Shown one piece after another: positions 26,460 to 34,947 of a stretch of DNA of 64,000 nucleotides (within the stretch, counting starts at the first letter, position 1; each line of letters begins with the position of its first letter). The stretch is from Chloroflexota bacterium (GTDB lineage: Bacteria > Chloroflexota > Limnocylindria > P2-11E). The translations under genes and the position numbers were made by a program. The notes under the pieces were generated by a model that searched no databases, had not been told where the DNA came from, and was given only the letters and a program-made list of their open reading frames with translations. The stretch is taken from contig VBDU01000076.1 in NCBI GenBank assembly GCA_005883625.1, positions 62,001-126,000 on the forward strand. Direction: 5' to 3'.

Positions 26460-26592
26460 CGCGGCGCGCCACCCGCTGAACGCAGCGCCATTCCGGCGCC
26501 GCTTCGAGCGATATGGACCGCGCCGGAACGCGTGGTCGAAGGTCGTTTTTGAGCGCGCGATAGCGCAATGCTAACGGCCGCGACCCTATTCT

Positions 26593-27813
26593 GTGACCGT
26601 GCCGAAGCCGGTTCCGGCGCGAGAGCTGGACGAGTTCCTCACGCGCGCGGTCAGCTCCGTGAGCGTGCTTGGCGACCTCCGCGCCGCCCTGGCCTCGGGC
26701 GAGCGTCAGCTCCGTATCAAACAGGGCTTCGACCCGACGCACGCGAACCTCCACCTCGGCCATGCGATCTCGCTGCGCAAGCTGCGCACGCTCTCGCGCT
26801 GGGGCCACGAGATCGTCCTCATCGTCGGGGACTGGACTACGCAGATCGGCGATCCGACCGATCGGGACCTCACTCGCCCGCTCAAGTCGCGCGACGAAGT
26901 GATGGCGAACGCGCAGAGCTACCTCGATCAGTTCCACCTCATCGTGCCCCGCGAGAACGCACGCGTCGTCCTGCAGGACGAGTGGTATGGCACGTTCGGC
27001 CTCCGAGACATCATCGAGCTCAGCTCGCGCTTCACGGCGCAGCAGATGCTGGCGCGTGAGGAGTTCCGGAAGCGCCTGGACAAGAAGACGCCGATCCCGA
27101 TCAAAGACCTGCTCTATCCGTTGCTCCAGGCCTACGACTCGGTGGCGATCAAGGCCGACGTCGAATTTGGCGGTACCGACCAGCTCTTCAACATCCTCGC
27201 CGGACGCGAGCTGCAGGAGCAGATCGGGCAGCGTCCGCAAGCGGTGTTCATCGTCGAGATGCTCGAAGGGCTCGACGGCGACCAGATGCATAAGTCGAAG
27301 CCCGCGACCGCGATCTGGCTCGTGGACCCGCCGAGCGTGGTGTACGGCAAGGTGATGGCGATCCAGGACCAGCTCATGCCCCACTACTTCGAGTGGGCGA
27401 CGGAGATGCCTCTCGGCGAGGTCCGGACGATCCTCGACGCCCTCGCTCGCAAAGAGCTCCATCCCCGCGAGGCGAAGCGCGCGCTCGCGCGCCGGATCAC
27501 CGCGGAGCTGCATTCATCCGCCGCCGCGGAAGAGGCCGAGCGCGCGTTCGACCGCCTGCACAAAGAGGGCGCGGCGCCGACGGACATCGACGTCATCACC
27601 GTCGACCGCGACGGCGCAAAAGAGGTCCCGATCGTCGAGCTGATCGTTCAGGCCGGTCTCGAGAAGAGCAAACGCGCGGCGCGCACGCTCGTCGAACAGG
27701 GCGCCGTGCGGGTCGACCGCGAGCGCGCGACGCTCGAGACTCGCGTTCCCACCAGTGGCGAGCTCCTGATGCAGCTCGGCCCGCGCCGCTTCGCGCGCAT
27801 CCGCTTCCGGTGA
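26593..27813 (+). CDS. tyrS: Tyrosyl-tRNA synthetase
   Basis: 406 residues from GTG. A class I synthetase with the HIGH motif as HLGH near residue 54 and an unusual KMSKS loop, MHKSKP, near residue 232, where the first Ser is His. DLLYPLLQAYDSVAIKADVEFGGTDQ is the tyrosine/tRNA-site region of the TyrZ-like group. A C-terminal S4 RNA-binding domain covers about residues 340-406. It is divergent from the PBP gene. No T-box leader is visible here, unlike thrS and pheS. Confidence 0.93.
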   Translation: MTVPKPVPARELDEFLTRAVSSVSVLGDLRAALASGERQLRIKQGFDPTHANLHLGHAISLRKLRTLSRWGHEIVLIVGDWTTQIGDPTDRDLTRPLKSRDEVMANAQSYLDQFHLIVPRENARVVLQDEWYGTFGLRDIIELSSRFTAQQMLAREEFRKRLDKKTPIPIKDLLYPLLQAYDSVAIKADVEFGGTDQLFNILAGRELQEQIGQRPQAVFIVEMLEGLDGDQMHKSKPATAIWLVDPPSVVYGKVMAIQDQLMPHYFEWATEMPLGEVRTILDALARKELHPREAKRALARRITAELHSSAAAEEAERAFDRLHKEGAAPTDIDVITVDRDGAKEVPIVELIVQAGLEKSKRAARTLVEQGAVRVDRERATLETRVPTSGELLMQLGPRRFARIRFR

Positions 27814-29501
27814 GCACACGTCGGGGGGCTGCGCCCCCGGGCCCCCGCAAGGTTCTCGCGGTCGTTCCGTTCGGCGCCCGCGGACCCGACGGGCGCGCCG
27901 GGATCGTTGGGCGGCAGCTCGCGCGCCGTCTCGTCGAGCGCTTCGCGGATCACGACGAGGTCGAGCTGCGTCCGGTCTTCCTCGTTGCGCTGCCGGCCGG
28001 GGGTCGGGGGGCAGAGCCCCCCGACGGCTATCTCGTGTTCGGATCGACTCCGAATCCGGAGCTCGCGGCGCGGTACGGCGCGTCCGCGGGCGCGACGCAC
28101 ACGGTCACCGGCCTCTATCGCGAGGACGGCGGGGGCCGCGCGCTCGCGCTCACGCTCGTGGACGTCGCTACGTCACGCGCGGTCGCCACGTGGGAGCTCC
28201 CGATCGCCGCGGGGGACCTCCAGCTGGCCGAGCCCGCCGCCTCCTCCTGGCTCGCATCGGTGCTCGGTATCGCGGCACCCCCGACGGCGGCCGCCGCGGG
28301 GAACGAGCCGGCGTACGTCGCGCTCCTCGACGGCGCCGACGCGGAGGTAAATGCGACGCTGCTGCGGGCCGGCGACCCGGCGCGCGCCGCGAGTGAGGTC
28401 GCTCGCGCGCAGGACGCCTACGTCGCCGCCCTTCGCGCCGACCTCAGCAGCGTGCCCGCCGAAGAGCGCCTCCTCGTGCTCGCGGCGGAGTCGATCGAGC
28501 GCGGAGACGAGGCCCGGAGTGCGCGCTCGCTCGAAGAGCTCAGCCAGCTGCGGCCGCGCTCGTGGCGCGCGCACTACCTTCTCGGCGAGCTACGCCGCCG
28601 GAGCGGGGAGCCGAGCGGTGCCATCGTCGCGCTCGAGCACGCGCACGCGCTCCATCCGCTCCGCGACGAGGACGTCATCGTCCTCGCCGAGCTCTACCTG
28701 GCGGGAGGCGCCGGGTCGAGGGCGGCCGCACATCTGCGCGCGATCGCGACCGCGAGCCCGTCGTTCGCGCGTGCACAGGAGCTTCTCGGCATCCTTGCGC
28801 TCGGGAAAGGCGACGTGGAGAGTGCCCGCGCGTCGCTCGAGCGCGCGGTCACCGCCGGCGCGTCGGGCTCAGCGCGGCTGCAGTTGGCGCGCGTCCTCAT
28901 CGCTTCGGGCAGCCCCGACGAGGCCCGGCGCGGGCTCGTCGCGATCCGCGACGGCGCCGACGACCCGGCCGTCTTGGCACAGGCCCGCCGGCTCCTGCTC
29001 GGACTCGACCGTCCCGATCTCGAAGAGGTGCTCGAGCGAGCGGGTCGGGACGCGCTCTCGTCCGACCCTGCCGCCCTCGCGTCGGCGCGCGCGGATTTCG
29101 AGCGGGTCGCGGCGCACGACGATGCCCTCTGGGAGGCGCATTTCGGGATCGGACTTGTCGCGAGGCAGACGGAGGACGGCGCTCTCGCGGCTCGCGAGCT
29201 GCGCCGTGCACTCGACCTCGTGCCCGACCAGCCCGACGCGCTTCACGAGCTTGGCGTGGCGCTCCTCGCGGCGGGTGACGCCGGCGAGGCACTCGCGCTC
29301 CTCGACCGCGCCGCGGCGCTGCGCCCGAAGGACGCTGCCTACCTCGCGGACGCGGGCTTCGCGCACCTCCGCGCCGGCGACCTGGACACCGCTCGCGAAC
29401 GGCTTCGTCTCGCGAGCGGCCTCGACGCGGAGGATCCGCTCACTCGCGCGTACCTCGCCGAGCTCGAGCGCGTGGAGGCCGCCGCGGCCAAGCAGCGGTG
29501 A
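27810..29501 (+). CDS. Tetratricopeptide-repeat protein
   Basis: 563 residues from a GTG overlapping the tyrS stop (GTGA). Residues about 15-155 look like a small alpha/beta domain (KVLAVVPFGARGPDGRAG). From about residue 190 there are repeated TPR helices, for example WRAHYLLGELRRRSGEPSGAIVALEHA and PDALHELGVALLAAGDAGEALALLDRA. TPRs mediate protein contacts. There is no signal peptide. Two copies of the dispersed palindrome are read in frame: RRGAAPPGP at residues 4-12 and GGRGAEPPDG at about 65-74. The partner and function are unknown. Confidence 0.8.
   Translation: MSTRRGAAPPGPRKVLAVVPFGARGPDGRAGIVGRQLARRLVERFADHDEVELRPVFLVALPAGGRGAEPPDGYLVFGSTPNPELAARYGASAGATHTVTGLYREDGGGRALALTLVDVATSRAVATWELPIAAGDLQLAEPAASSWLASVLGIAAPPTAAAAGNEPAYVALLDGADAEVNATLLRAGDPARAASEVARAQDAYVAALRADLSSVPAEERLLVLAAESIERGDEARSARSLEELSQLRPRSWRAHYLLGELRRRSGEPSGAIVALEHAHALHPLRDEDVIVLAELYLAGGAGSRAAAHLRAIATASPSFARAQELLGILALGKGDVESARASLERAVTAGASGSARLQLARVLIASGSPDEARRGLVAIRDGADDPAVLAQARRLLLGLDRPDLEEVLERAGRDALSSDPAALASARADFERVAAHDDALWEAHFGIGLVARQTEDGALAARELRRALDLVPDQPDALHELGVALLAAGDAGEALALLDRAAALRPKDAAYLADAGFAHLRAGDLDTARERLRLASGLDAEDPLTRAYLAELERVEAAAAKQR
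27824..27838 (-). repeat. GC palindrome element at the 5' end of the TPR gene
   Basis: Arms GGGGGC (27824-27829) and GCCCCC (27833-27838) flank TGC. The flanks match the dispersed element in reverse orientation. It is translated in frame from codon 5 of the TPR gene. Confidence 0.7.
28003..28025 (+). repeat. GC palindrome element inside the TPR gene
   Basis: Perfect 10-base arms GTCGGGGGGC (28003-28012) and GCCCCCCGAC (28016-28025) flank AGA. This is the best-preserved copy in the window. It is read in frame as a Gly/Pro-rich stretch. Confidence 0.8.
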
Positions 29502-29713
29502 AGATCCGGAGGCAAGGCAACAGCCTGGCGGTCACCCTCGATCAGGAGACGCTCGACGCCGCCAAGCTTCGCGAGGGTGATCTCGTCGTCCCGACGGTCA
29601 AAGCCGGAGTTGTCGTCCTCACTGCCGTCGAGCTCCGGCCGCGCGTGTTGGACGCCGGACGACGTGTCATTTCGGAGAATCGCCGCGTCCTGGATCGCCT
29701 GCGGAAGGTATGA
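29498..29713 (+). CDS. AbrB/MazE-like antitoxin-type DNA-binding protein
   Basis: 71 residues from a GTG overlapping the TPR stop (GTGA). The N-terminal half matches the SpoVT/AbrB swapped-hairpin pattern: KIRRQGNSLAVTLDQETLDAAKLREGDLVV. The C-terminal half is helical and basic and would contact a toxin partner. AbrB-type antitoxins repress their own operon and neutralise a downstream toxin. The frame that follows appears to be a toxin remnant. Base composition drops in GC from here to about 29840, which suggests acquired DNA. Confidence 0.75.
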   Translation: MKIRRQGNSLAVTLDQETLDAAKLREGDLVVPTVKAGVVVLTAVELRPRVLDAGRRVISENRRVLDRLRKV

Positions 29714-29716
29714 CGT

Positions 29717-29850
29717 CTGACTCAGGCTGAGCTCATTGACGTGTCGCGCGATGAGGCCCTTGATCTACACCCGGAGATCAAGGGTCTTCTCTTTGAGCAC
29801 GTAGCAGGCGAGGTCCCAGACCTCGGATTGCTCAGACCGCGACGCTCTTG
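29717..29850 (+). pseudogene. Possible Doc-like toxin remnant, truncated at a junction
   Basis: After the antitoxin stop the same frame reads LTQAELIDVSRDEALDLH and then GEVPDLGLL. The order and wording recall the start of Doc/Fic death-on-curing toxins (LT-x-EALxxH ... RDLGLLESA). The catalytic HPFxDGNKR motif is absent. Sense is lost at about 29840, right where the NDH-2 coding sequence begins without its own N-terminus. There is no ATG; CTG 29717 or GTG 29741 could start it. The identity is tentative. Confidence 0.4.
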
Positions 29851-31073
29851 TGCGGGTTGGTGGCCTGCACCTCATCCGCGCCCTCGAGCATCGGCTGCCC
29901 GGGAAAGCCGTCGACCTCACGCTCGTCGATCGGCAGAACTACCACCTCTTCACGCCGCTTCTCTATCAGGTCGCGACGGGCGAGCTGCCGCCACATGCGG
30001 TCGCGTATCCGCTCCGCCTCGCGACCGCGCTCGCCGGGTATCGCTTCATCCAGACCGAGATCGAGGCGATCGACGTCGAGCGGCACGTCGTGCGGACGGC
30101 CGACGGCGACCTTCCGTACGACCACGTCGTGGTCGCGCCCGGCTCCGTGACGAACGACTACGGCATCCCCGGCGTGGCCGAGCATGCCGTAGCGATGAAG
30201 TGGCTCGCCGACGGCGAAGCGGTCCGCAAGCGGGTCATCCGCGCGTTCGAGGACGCGGCGATCGAGAGCGACGCCGCGAAGCGCAAGCAGGACCTCACGT
30301 TCGTGCTCATCGGCGCGGGACCCGTCGGCGTCGAGCTCGCCTCGTCGCTGCGCGACCTCATGGACCACACACTGCGCCGGATCTACCCGACGGTGGATTT
30401 CGAGCGCGACGTGACTATCCACCTCCTTGACGCCGCGGATCGCGTGCTGCCGTCGTTCGATCCGCGCCTCGGCCGCATCGCGATGAAGCGGCTCGAGCAG
30501 CAGAAGATCCGCGTCCTGCTGAAGGCGGCGGTGTCCGAGATCCGGCCAGGCCTCGTAAGGACGAAGGAGGGCGCCGAGCTCCGCGCGCGGACCATCGTCT
30601 GGTCGGCCGGCGTAAAGACGAATCCGTTGCTCGCGACGATCGACCTGCCGAAGGCGAAGGACGGCCGTCTTCTCGTCGACGCCCGCCTGCGCGCGGACGG
30701 TCGGGACGACGTGCTCTCCCTTGGCGACGCCGCCGCGTTCGACTACCAGGGGCGGCCCCTGCCGCAGCTGGCCCAGGTGGCGGTCATGGAGGCGAAGGCC
30801 GCCGCGCGCAACGTCGCCGCGCTGGTGCGCGGCCAGCCCGCGGTCCCGTACGTGTACCGGCGCAAAGGCGACCTCATCGCGCTCGGCCGCACGAACGCGG
30901 GAGCTGAGCTCGCGCTCGTGCGCGGGAGCGTCGTGATGAGCGGGCTCCCCGCCTGGACGGTCTGGCGGGGGAACTACCTCCTCCAGCTCCTCGGTGTTCG
31001 GAACCGCGCGACGCTCCTCATGGAGTGGGTGCTCTCGTACTTTTCCGGGCGTCTCGTCGCGGACGCGCCATGA
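29850..31073 (+). CDS. NADH dehydrogenase type II-like, missing the N-terminal FAD-binding motif
   Basis: 407 residues from the GTG at 29850. NDH-2 oxidises NADH and reduces quinone at the membrane without pumping protons. The body matches well: LVDRQNYHLFTPLLYQVATGEL near residue 25, the NADH-site motif LIGAGPVGVELAS near 153, VWSAGVKTNPL, and the second FAD contact LSLGDAAAF. However, the usual beginning VVIVGGGFGGL is reduced to VRVGGL, so the first GxGxxG is lost. This coincides with the toxin remnant and looks like a deletion junction. The product may be inactive. Confidence 0.8.
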   Translation: MRVGGLHLIRALEHRLPGKAVDLTLVDRQNYHLFTPLLYQVATGELPPHAVAYPLRLATALAGYRFIQTEIEAIDVERHVVRTADGDLPYDHVVVAPGSVTNDYGIPGVAEHAVAMKWLADGEAVRKRVIRAFEDAAIESDAAKRKQDLTFVLIGAGPVGVELASSLRDLMDHTLRRIYPTVDFERDVTIHLLDAADRVLPSFDPRLGRIAMKRLEQQKIRVLLKAAVSEIRPGLVRTKEGAELRARTIVWSAGVKTNPLLATIDLPKAKDGRLLVDARLRADGRDDVLSLGDAAAFDYQGRPLPQLAQVAVMEAKAAARNVAALVRGQPAVPYVYRRKGDLIALGRTNAGAELALVRGSVVMSGLPAWTVWRGNYLLQLLGVRNRATLLMEWVLSYFSGRLVADAP

Positions 31074-31525
31074 CGCTCGCATCGGACGTCGAGGCCGCCA
31101 TCGAGGAGGCCGCGACGACCATCGACGCGCTCGCCGATGACGCCTGGGATCGCCGCTGCGAGGGCGAAGGCTGGCCGGTCGCCGTCACCGCCCTGCACAT
31201 CGCGCTCGGCCTGCGCCGGCAGGCGAGCTTCATCGCGCTCGCGCTGCGCGGAGATCCGCCGTTCGCGTTCGACTGGGAAGCGACGCACGCGCTCAACGCG
31301 CGCGTCGCGGCGCGCGGTCTCCCCTCGAAGGCTCTTGTTCGTCGCGAGCTGCACAAGGGCCGGTCGCGCCTCATGAGCCAACTCGGCGGCCTCGACGACC
31401 AGAGCCTCCACCGGCTCGCGCTGACGTACCAGGAGCACCGCTTCGACGTCGAGCGCCTCGTCCGCCGGGTCGTCCTGCCGCACCTCCGCGGGCATCTGGA
31501 GAGCATTCGCGCGGCCACCGGGTGA
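31070..31525 (+). CDS. DinB-superfamily protein
   Basis: 151 residues, overlapping the previous stop (ATGA). It is predicted to be an all-helical four-helix bundle. It shows the DinB_2 / maleylpyruvate-isomerase-like pattern: GEGWPVAVTALHIALGL near residue 33, and HLRGHLESI near the end, giving spaced His residues that could bind a metal. The family includes thiol-dependent S-transferases and stress-induced proteins. No substrate can be named. Its link to the quinone reductase upstream is only by co-transcription. Confidence 0.7.
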   Translation: MTLASDVEAAIEEAATTIDALADDAWDRRCEGEGWPVAVTALHIALGLRRQASFIALALRGDPPFAFDWEATHALNARVAARGLPSKALVRRELHKGRSRLMSQLGGLDDQSLHRLALTYQEHRFDVERLVRRVVLPHLRGHLESIRAATG

Positions 31526-31586
31526 GCGGCCTCTCTCGGACAGGCGGGGCCGGAACCGTCGGCGGATCGCGGTTGTACGTCGTGCG

Positions 31587-32024
31587 GTGGGCCGAATTCT
31601 GCCCGTGTTGCTGGGTCTCACCTTCGCGGTGTCCGCCTGCGCCGCGCCGGCCCCACGTGACGCCGGACCAGCATGGGAGTACGTGAGCGCTCCGTTCCTG
31701 GTGGCTGCCGCCGAGGATGCCTCGATGCCCTGTGGTCTGGCGCGTGACTACAAGATCGGCGCTCGGCTGGATCCCCCGCGCCGAGTGAGCGAGAACTCGT
31801 CGGACTGGCGGTTCAGTGGGTGCTTCTACTCACATGGCCTGGAGATCCGCGATGCCGTGATCGTTGTCCTCCCCGAGGGGAGACCGGATCTCTTCGTCAT
31901 GCCCCTCGCCGATCATGTCGCGCCTACCGAGCGCGAAACGCGTTTCTCGTTCTTGCGGTCGCTCGTCGACGGTGACGCGAGCCGAGCGCGTGCGTATCTC
32001 GCCTTCCACTGGCGAACGCCCTAG
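31587..32024 (+). CDS. Hypothetical lipoprotein
   Basis: 145 residues from GTG. An N-terminal signal ends in a lipobox-like VSAC (Cys18), suggesting a lipid-anchored extracytoplasmic protein. Two further Cys residues (in MPCGLARD and FSGCFYSHG) could form a disulfide. I do not recognise the domain. It has slightly weaker GC bias than its neighbours. It converges on the EF-G-like gene five bases away. Confidence 0.6.
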   Translation: MGRILPVLLGLTFAVSACAAPAPRDAGPAWEYVSAPFLVAAAEDASMPCGLARDYKIGARLDPPRRVSENSSDWRFSGCFYSHGLEIRDAVIVVLPEGRPDLFVMPLADHVAPTERETRFSFLRSLVDGDASRARAYLAFHWRTP

Positions 32025-32029
32025 GCCCA

Positions 32030-34114
32030 TCAGCGCGCCGCGGCGGTCTCCGCGCCCTCCGACTCGTGCGCGGCGATGACCTTCTGCGCGATGTGCGACG
32101 GGCATTCCTCGTACCCCAGGATCTCGGCGCTGAACGTGCCGCGGCCGCCGGTCATCGAGCGCAGGTCGGTCGCGTAGCGGAAGGTCTCGGCCATCGGGAC
32201 GTGAGCGCGGATGCGCTGCAGCCCCGCCCCCGAGCTTTCCATCCCGAGCACTCGACCGCGACGTGAGTTGAGGTCCGCGAGGACGTCGCCCATCTGCTCT
32301 TCGGGGACGAGGACCTCGAGCGTCATGATCGGCTCGAGCAGGAAGGGATCGGCCTCCTTCACGCAGTTCTGCAGCGCGAGCGACCCGGCGATCTTGAAGC
32401 TCATCTCGCTCGAGTCGACGCTATGGAAGCTGCCGTCGGTGAGGGTGGCCTTGAAGTCCGAGAGCGGGTAGCCCGCGATGACGCCGCGTTGCGACGTCTC
32501 GCGCACCCCCTTCTCGACGGCGGGCCAGAAGTTGCGCGGGACGGAGCCGCCGACGACGTGCGTCTCGAACACGACCCCTGTCCCCGCGGGCTGCGGCTCG
32601 ATCTCGAGCCAGACGTCGCCGAACTGTCCGTGGCCGCCGGTCTGCCGCTTGTAGCGTCCCTGGGCGGACGCCTTCCCGCGGATGGACTCGCGGTACGGGA
32701 CCCTGGGGGTGTGCATCTCCACCTGCACGCCGAACTTCTCCTTCAGCCGGTGGACCGCGACCTCGATCGCGGACTCGCCGATCGCGGAGAGGATCGTCTC
32801 GTGTGTCGCGTCGTCGCGGCGCACGTGGAGCGTGGGATCCTCGTCGGTCAGCTTGTGCAGCGCGGTCGACAGCTTGTCGAGGTCGGCTTTGCTCGCCGGC
32901 TCGATCGCCACCGAGAACGACGGCGCCGGGAAGTCGATCGCGTCGTACAGGATGACGGCGTCCTTTTCGCACAGCGTCGCATTGGTCGTCGTCGCCGTGA
33001 GCTTGGGGATGGCGCAGACGTCGCCCGCCCCGACCTCGTTCGTCGGCTCCTGCTCCTTTCCGCGTAGGAAGAAGATCTGCCCGACCCGCTCGGCCTCTTT
33101 CTTCGTCGCGTCGTAGATCGACGTATTCGAGTGCAGCGTCCCCGAGTACACGCGGACGTACGAGAGCTTTCCGACGAAGGGGTCGGCGATCGTCTTGAAC
33201 ACGAACGCCGAGAGCTTCTCGCCGAGGTCGGGTTTGCGCGCGATCTCGTCGCCGGATGGTGACTTGCCGATGAGGGAGCCCGCCTCGGCGGGGGAGGGGA
33301 GCATCTCGCGGATCGCGTTGAGCAGCGCGGCGTAGCCGACGTGCCGGTGCGCCGAGGACGCGAGGACCGGCACGACCTGTCCGTCCCGCACGGCGGCGTG
33401 CAGGGCATCCCGCAGCTCGTCGTACGAGAGCTCCTTGCCGTCGAGGTAGCGCGTAAGGAGGTCCTCGTTCGTCTCGACGATCGATTCCACGAGCTGCTGG
33501 CGGTACTGGCCGACGCGGTCGGCCTCTTCCTTCGGAAGCTCGGCGACGGGATCTTTCGGGCCCTTGAGGAGCTGGCCGTGCAGGAGGTCGATCGTCGCGG
33601 AGAGCTGCTGGTGCTCCCCGACGGGCACGTGGAGCGGCACGACCCGGATGCCGTACGTCTCGCGAAGCTGGCCGAGGACCTCGTCGAAGTCGGCGTTCTC
33701 GCGATCGAGCCGGCCGATGAGGAAGACGCGCGGCGTCCGCCTCGCCTCGAGCTCGTTCCACGCGATCTGCGTGCCCACCTGGATCCCCGCGGACGCGTCG
33801 ACGAACACGATCGCGGCGTCCGCGATCCGCATCCCGGCGCGCTGGTCGGCGGCGAAGTCCGCGTAGCCGGGCGTATCGATCAGGTTGATCTTCACGCCCT
33901 CGTGCGTGAAGGCGGCGAGGGCCATGTTGATGGTGATGTGGCGCTTCTGCTCCTCGGGATCGGTGTCGAGGATGCTCGTCGCGTCATCCACCTTGCCCAG
34001 GCGCGTGGTCGCGCCGACCGCGTGCAGGAGCGATTCGACGAGGCTCGTCTTGCCGGAGCCGCCGTGACCGACGACGACGACGTTGCGGATCTTGTCCGGT
34101 TGGACCGGAGGCAT
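32030..34114 (-). CDS. EF-G-like translational GTPase (EF-G2 type)
   Basis: 694 residues with EF-G domain order: G domain, domain II (about 290-375), then III, IV and V (GYEECPSHIAQKVI at the end). The P-loop is GHGGSGKT (residues 16-23), as in the EF-G2 subfamily rather than AHIDAGKT of FusA. G3 is DTPGYADF. The guanine-specificity motif NKxD is replaced by GRLD (in LIGRLDREN), so nucleotide specificity or GTPase activity may be altered. It is probably an accessory ribosome factor, not the main EF-G. It is divergent from yebC, 46 bases apart. Confidence 0.9.
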   Translation of the reverse strand: MPPVQPDKIRNVVVVGHGGSGKTSLVESLLHAVGATTRLGKVDDATSILDTDPEEQKRHITINMALAAFTHEGVKINLIDTPGYADFAADQRAGMRIADAAIVFVDASAGIQVGTQIAWNELEARRTPRVFLIGRLDRENADFDEVLGQLRETYGIRVVPLHVPVGEHQQLSATIDLLHGQLLKGPKDPVAELPKEEADRVGQYRQQLVESIVETNEDLLTRYLDGKELSYDELRDALHAAVRDGQVVPVLASSAHRHVGYAALLNAIREMLPSPAEAGSLIGKSPSGDEIARKPDLGEKLSAFVFKTIADPFVGKLSYVRVYSGTLHSNTSIYDATKKEAERVGQIFFLRGKEQEPTNEVGAGDVCAIPKLTATTTNATLCEKDAVILYDAIDFPAPSFSVAIEPASKADLDKLSTALHKLTDEDPTLHVRRDDATHETILSAIGESAIEVAVHRLKEKFGVQVEMHTPRVPYRESIRGKASAQGRYKRQTGGHGQFGDVWLEIEPQPAGTGVVFETHVVGGSVPRNFWPAVEKGVRETSQRGVIAGYPLSDFKATLTDGSFHSVDSSEMSFKIAGSLALQNCVKEADPFLLEPIMTLEVLVPEEQMGDVLADLNSRRGRVLGMESSGAGLQRIRAHVPMAETFRYATDLRSMTGGRGTFSAEILGYEECPSHIAQKVIAAHESEGAETAAAR

Positions 34115-34160
34115 TCTTGAACTCTCCCCGTGCGAGGTGTCGTTGATAGTATTCGCGCCG

Positions 34161-34904
34161 ATGTCCGGCCATTCAAAGTGGAGTCAGATCAAGCGACAGA
34201 AGGGTGCGGCGGACGTCAAACGGGGCGTCGTTTTCACCAAGATGACCAAGGAGATCATGCTCGCCGCGAAGGAAGGCGGCGGCGATCCCGACGGCAACTT
34301 CCGCCTCCGCCTCGCGATCGAGCGGGCGCGCGGCGTGAACATGCCGCGGGAGAACATCCAGCGGGCGATCGACCGCGCGACGGGCGGCGGCGAGGGCTCG
34401 GTCTTGGAGAGCATCGTGTACGAGGGCTACGCGCCGGGCGGCGTGTCGGTGATGGTCGAGGTCGCGACCGACAACCGGAATCGCACCGTGTCCGAGATCC
34501 GATCGGCGTTCACCAAGCACGGCGGAAAGCTCGGCGAATCCGGCTCGGTCCAGTGGCTGTTCGAGCAGAAGGGCGTCATCGAGATCGACGCGAAGGGCAC
34601 GAGTCCCGACGCCATCGAGCTCGCCGCGATCGACGCCGGCGCCGAAGACGTGGAGGCCGACGGGGGCCTTATCACCGTGTACACGACGCCGGCCGCCTTC
34701 GAGCGCGTGAAGAAGGCGCTCGAGACGGCGGGGATCCGTGCGGCCTCCGCCGAGCTGTCGATGCGGCCGACGACCACCGTGCGGGTCGAGGGCGAGGCCG
34801 CGCGTAAGCTCATCGGCTTCGTGGAGGCGCTCGAGGACCTCGACGACGTACAGAGGGTCCACGCGAACTTCGACGTACCCGAAGAGGTGCTCCAGCACGC
34901 GTAG
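34161..34904 (+). CDS. yebC: YebC/PmpR family transcription or translation regulator
   Basis: 247 residues, normal length, from the ATG at 34161. It begins with the family signature SGHSKWSQIKRQKGAADVKRG and continues ARGVNMPRENIQRAIDRATGG. Members are TACO1-like proteins; some regulate transcription and some help ribosomes through proline stretches. Placement upstream of ruvC and ruvA is conserved across bacteria, which supports the call. It ends 43 bases before the first conserved RuvC codons, with a GC palindrome in the gap. Confidence 0.95.
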   Translation: MSGHSKWSQIKRQKGAADVKRGVVFTKMTKEIMLAAKEGGGDPDGNFRLRLAIERARGVNMPRENIQRAIDRATGGGEGSVLESIVYEGYAPGGVSVMVEVATDNRNRTVSEIRSAFTKHGGKLGESGSVQWLFEQKGVIEIDAKGTSPDAIELAAIDAGAEDVEADGGLITVYTTPAAFERVKKALETAGIRAASAELSMRPTTTVRVEGEAARKLIGFVEALEDLDDVQRVHANFDVPEEVLQHA

Positions 34905-34915
34905 CTCGCGGCGCG

Positions 34916-34942
34916 GGGGGCCCTCGGGGAGCGAAGGCCCCC
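34916..34942. repeat. GC palindrome between yebC and ruvC
   Basis: Arms GGGGGCC (34916-34922) and GGCCCCC (34936-34942) with a 13-base loop. A diverged relative of the dispersed element in the short yebC-ruvC gap. It lies where the ruvC ribosome binding site and start would be expected. Confidence 0.55.
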
Positions 34943-34947
34943 GGACC

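Noticed and set aside
26540-26593. T-box leader for tyrS
   Set aside because: Only 32-130 bases are available and no GGTGGNACCGCG motif or terminator is present.
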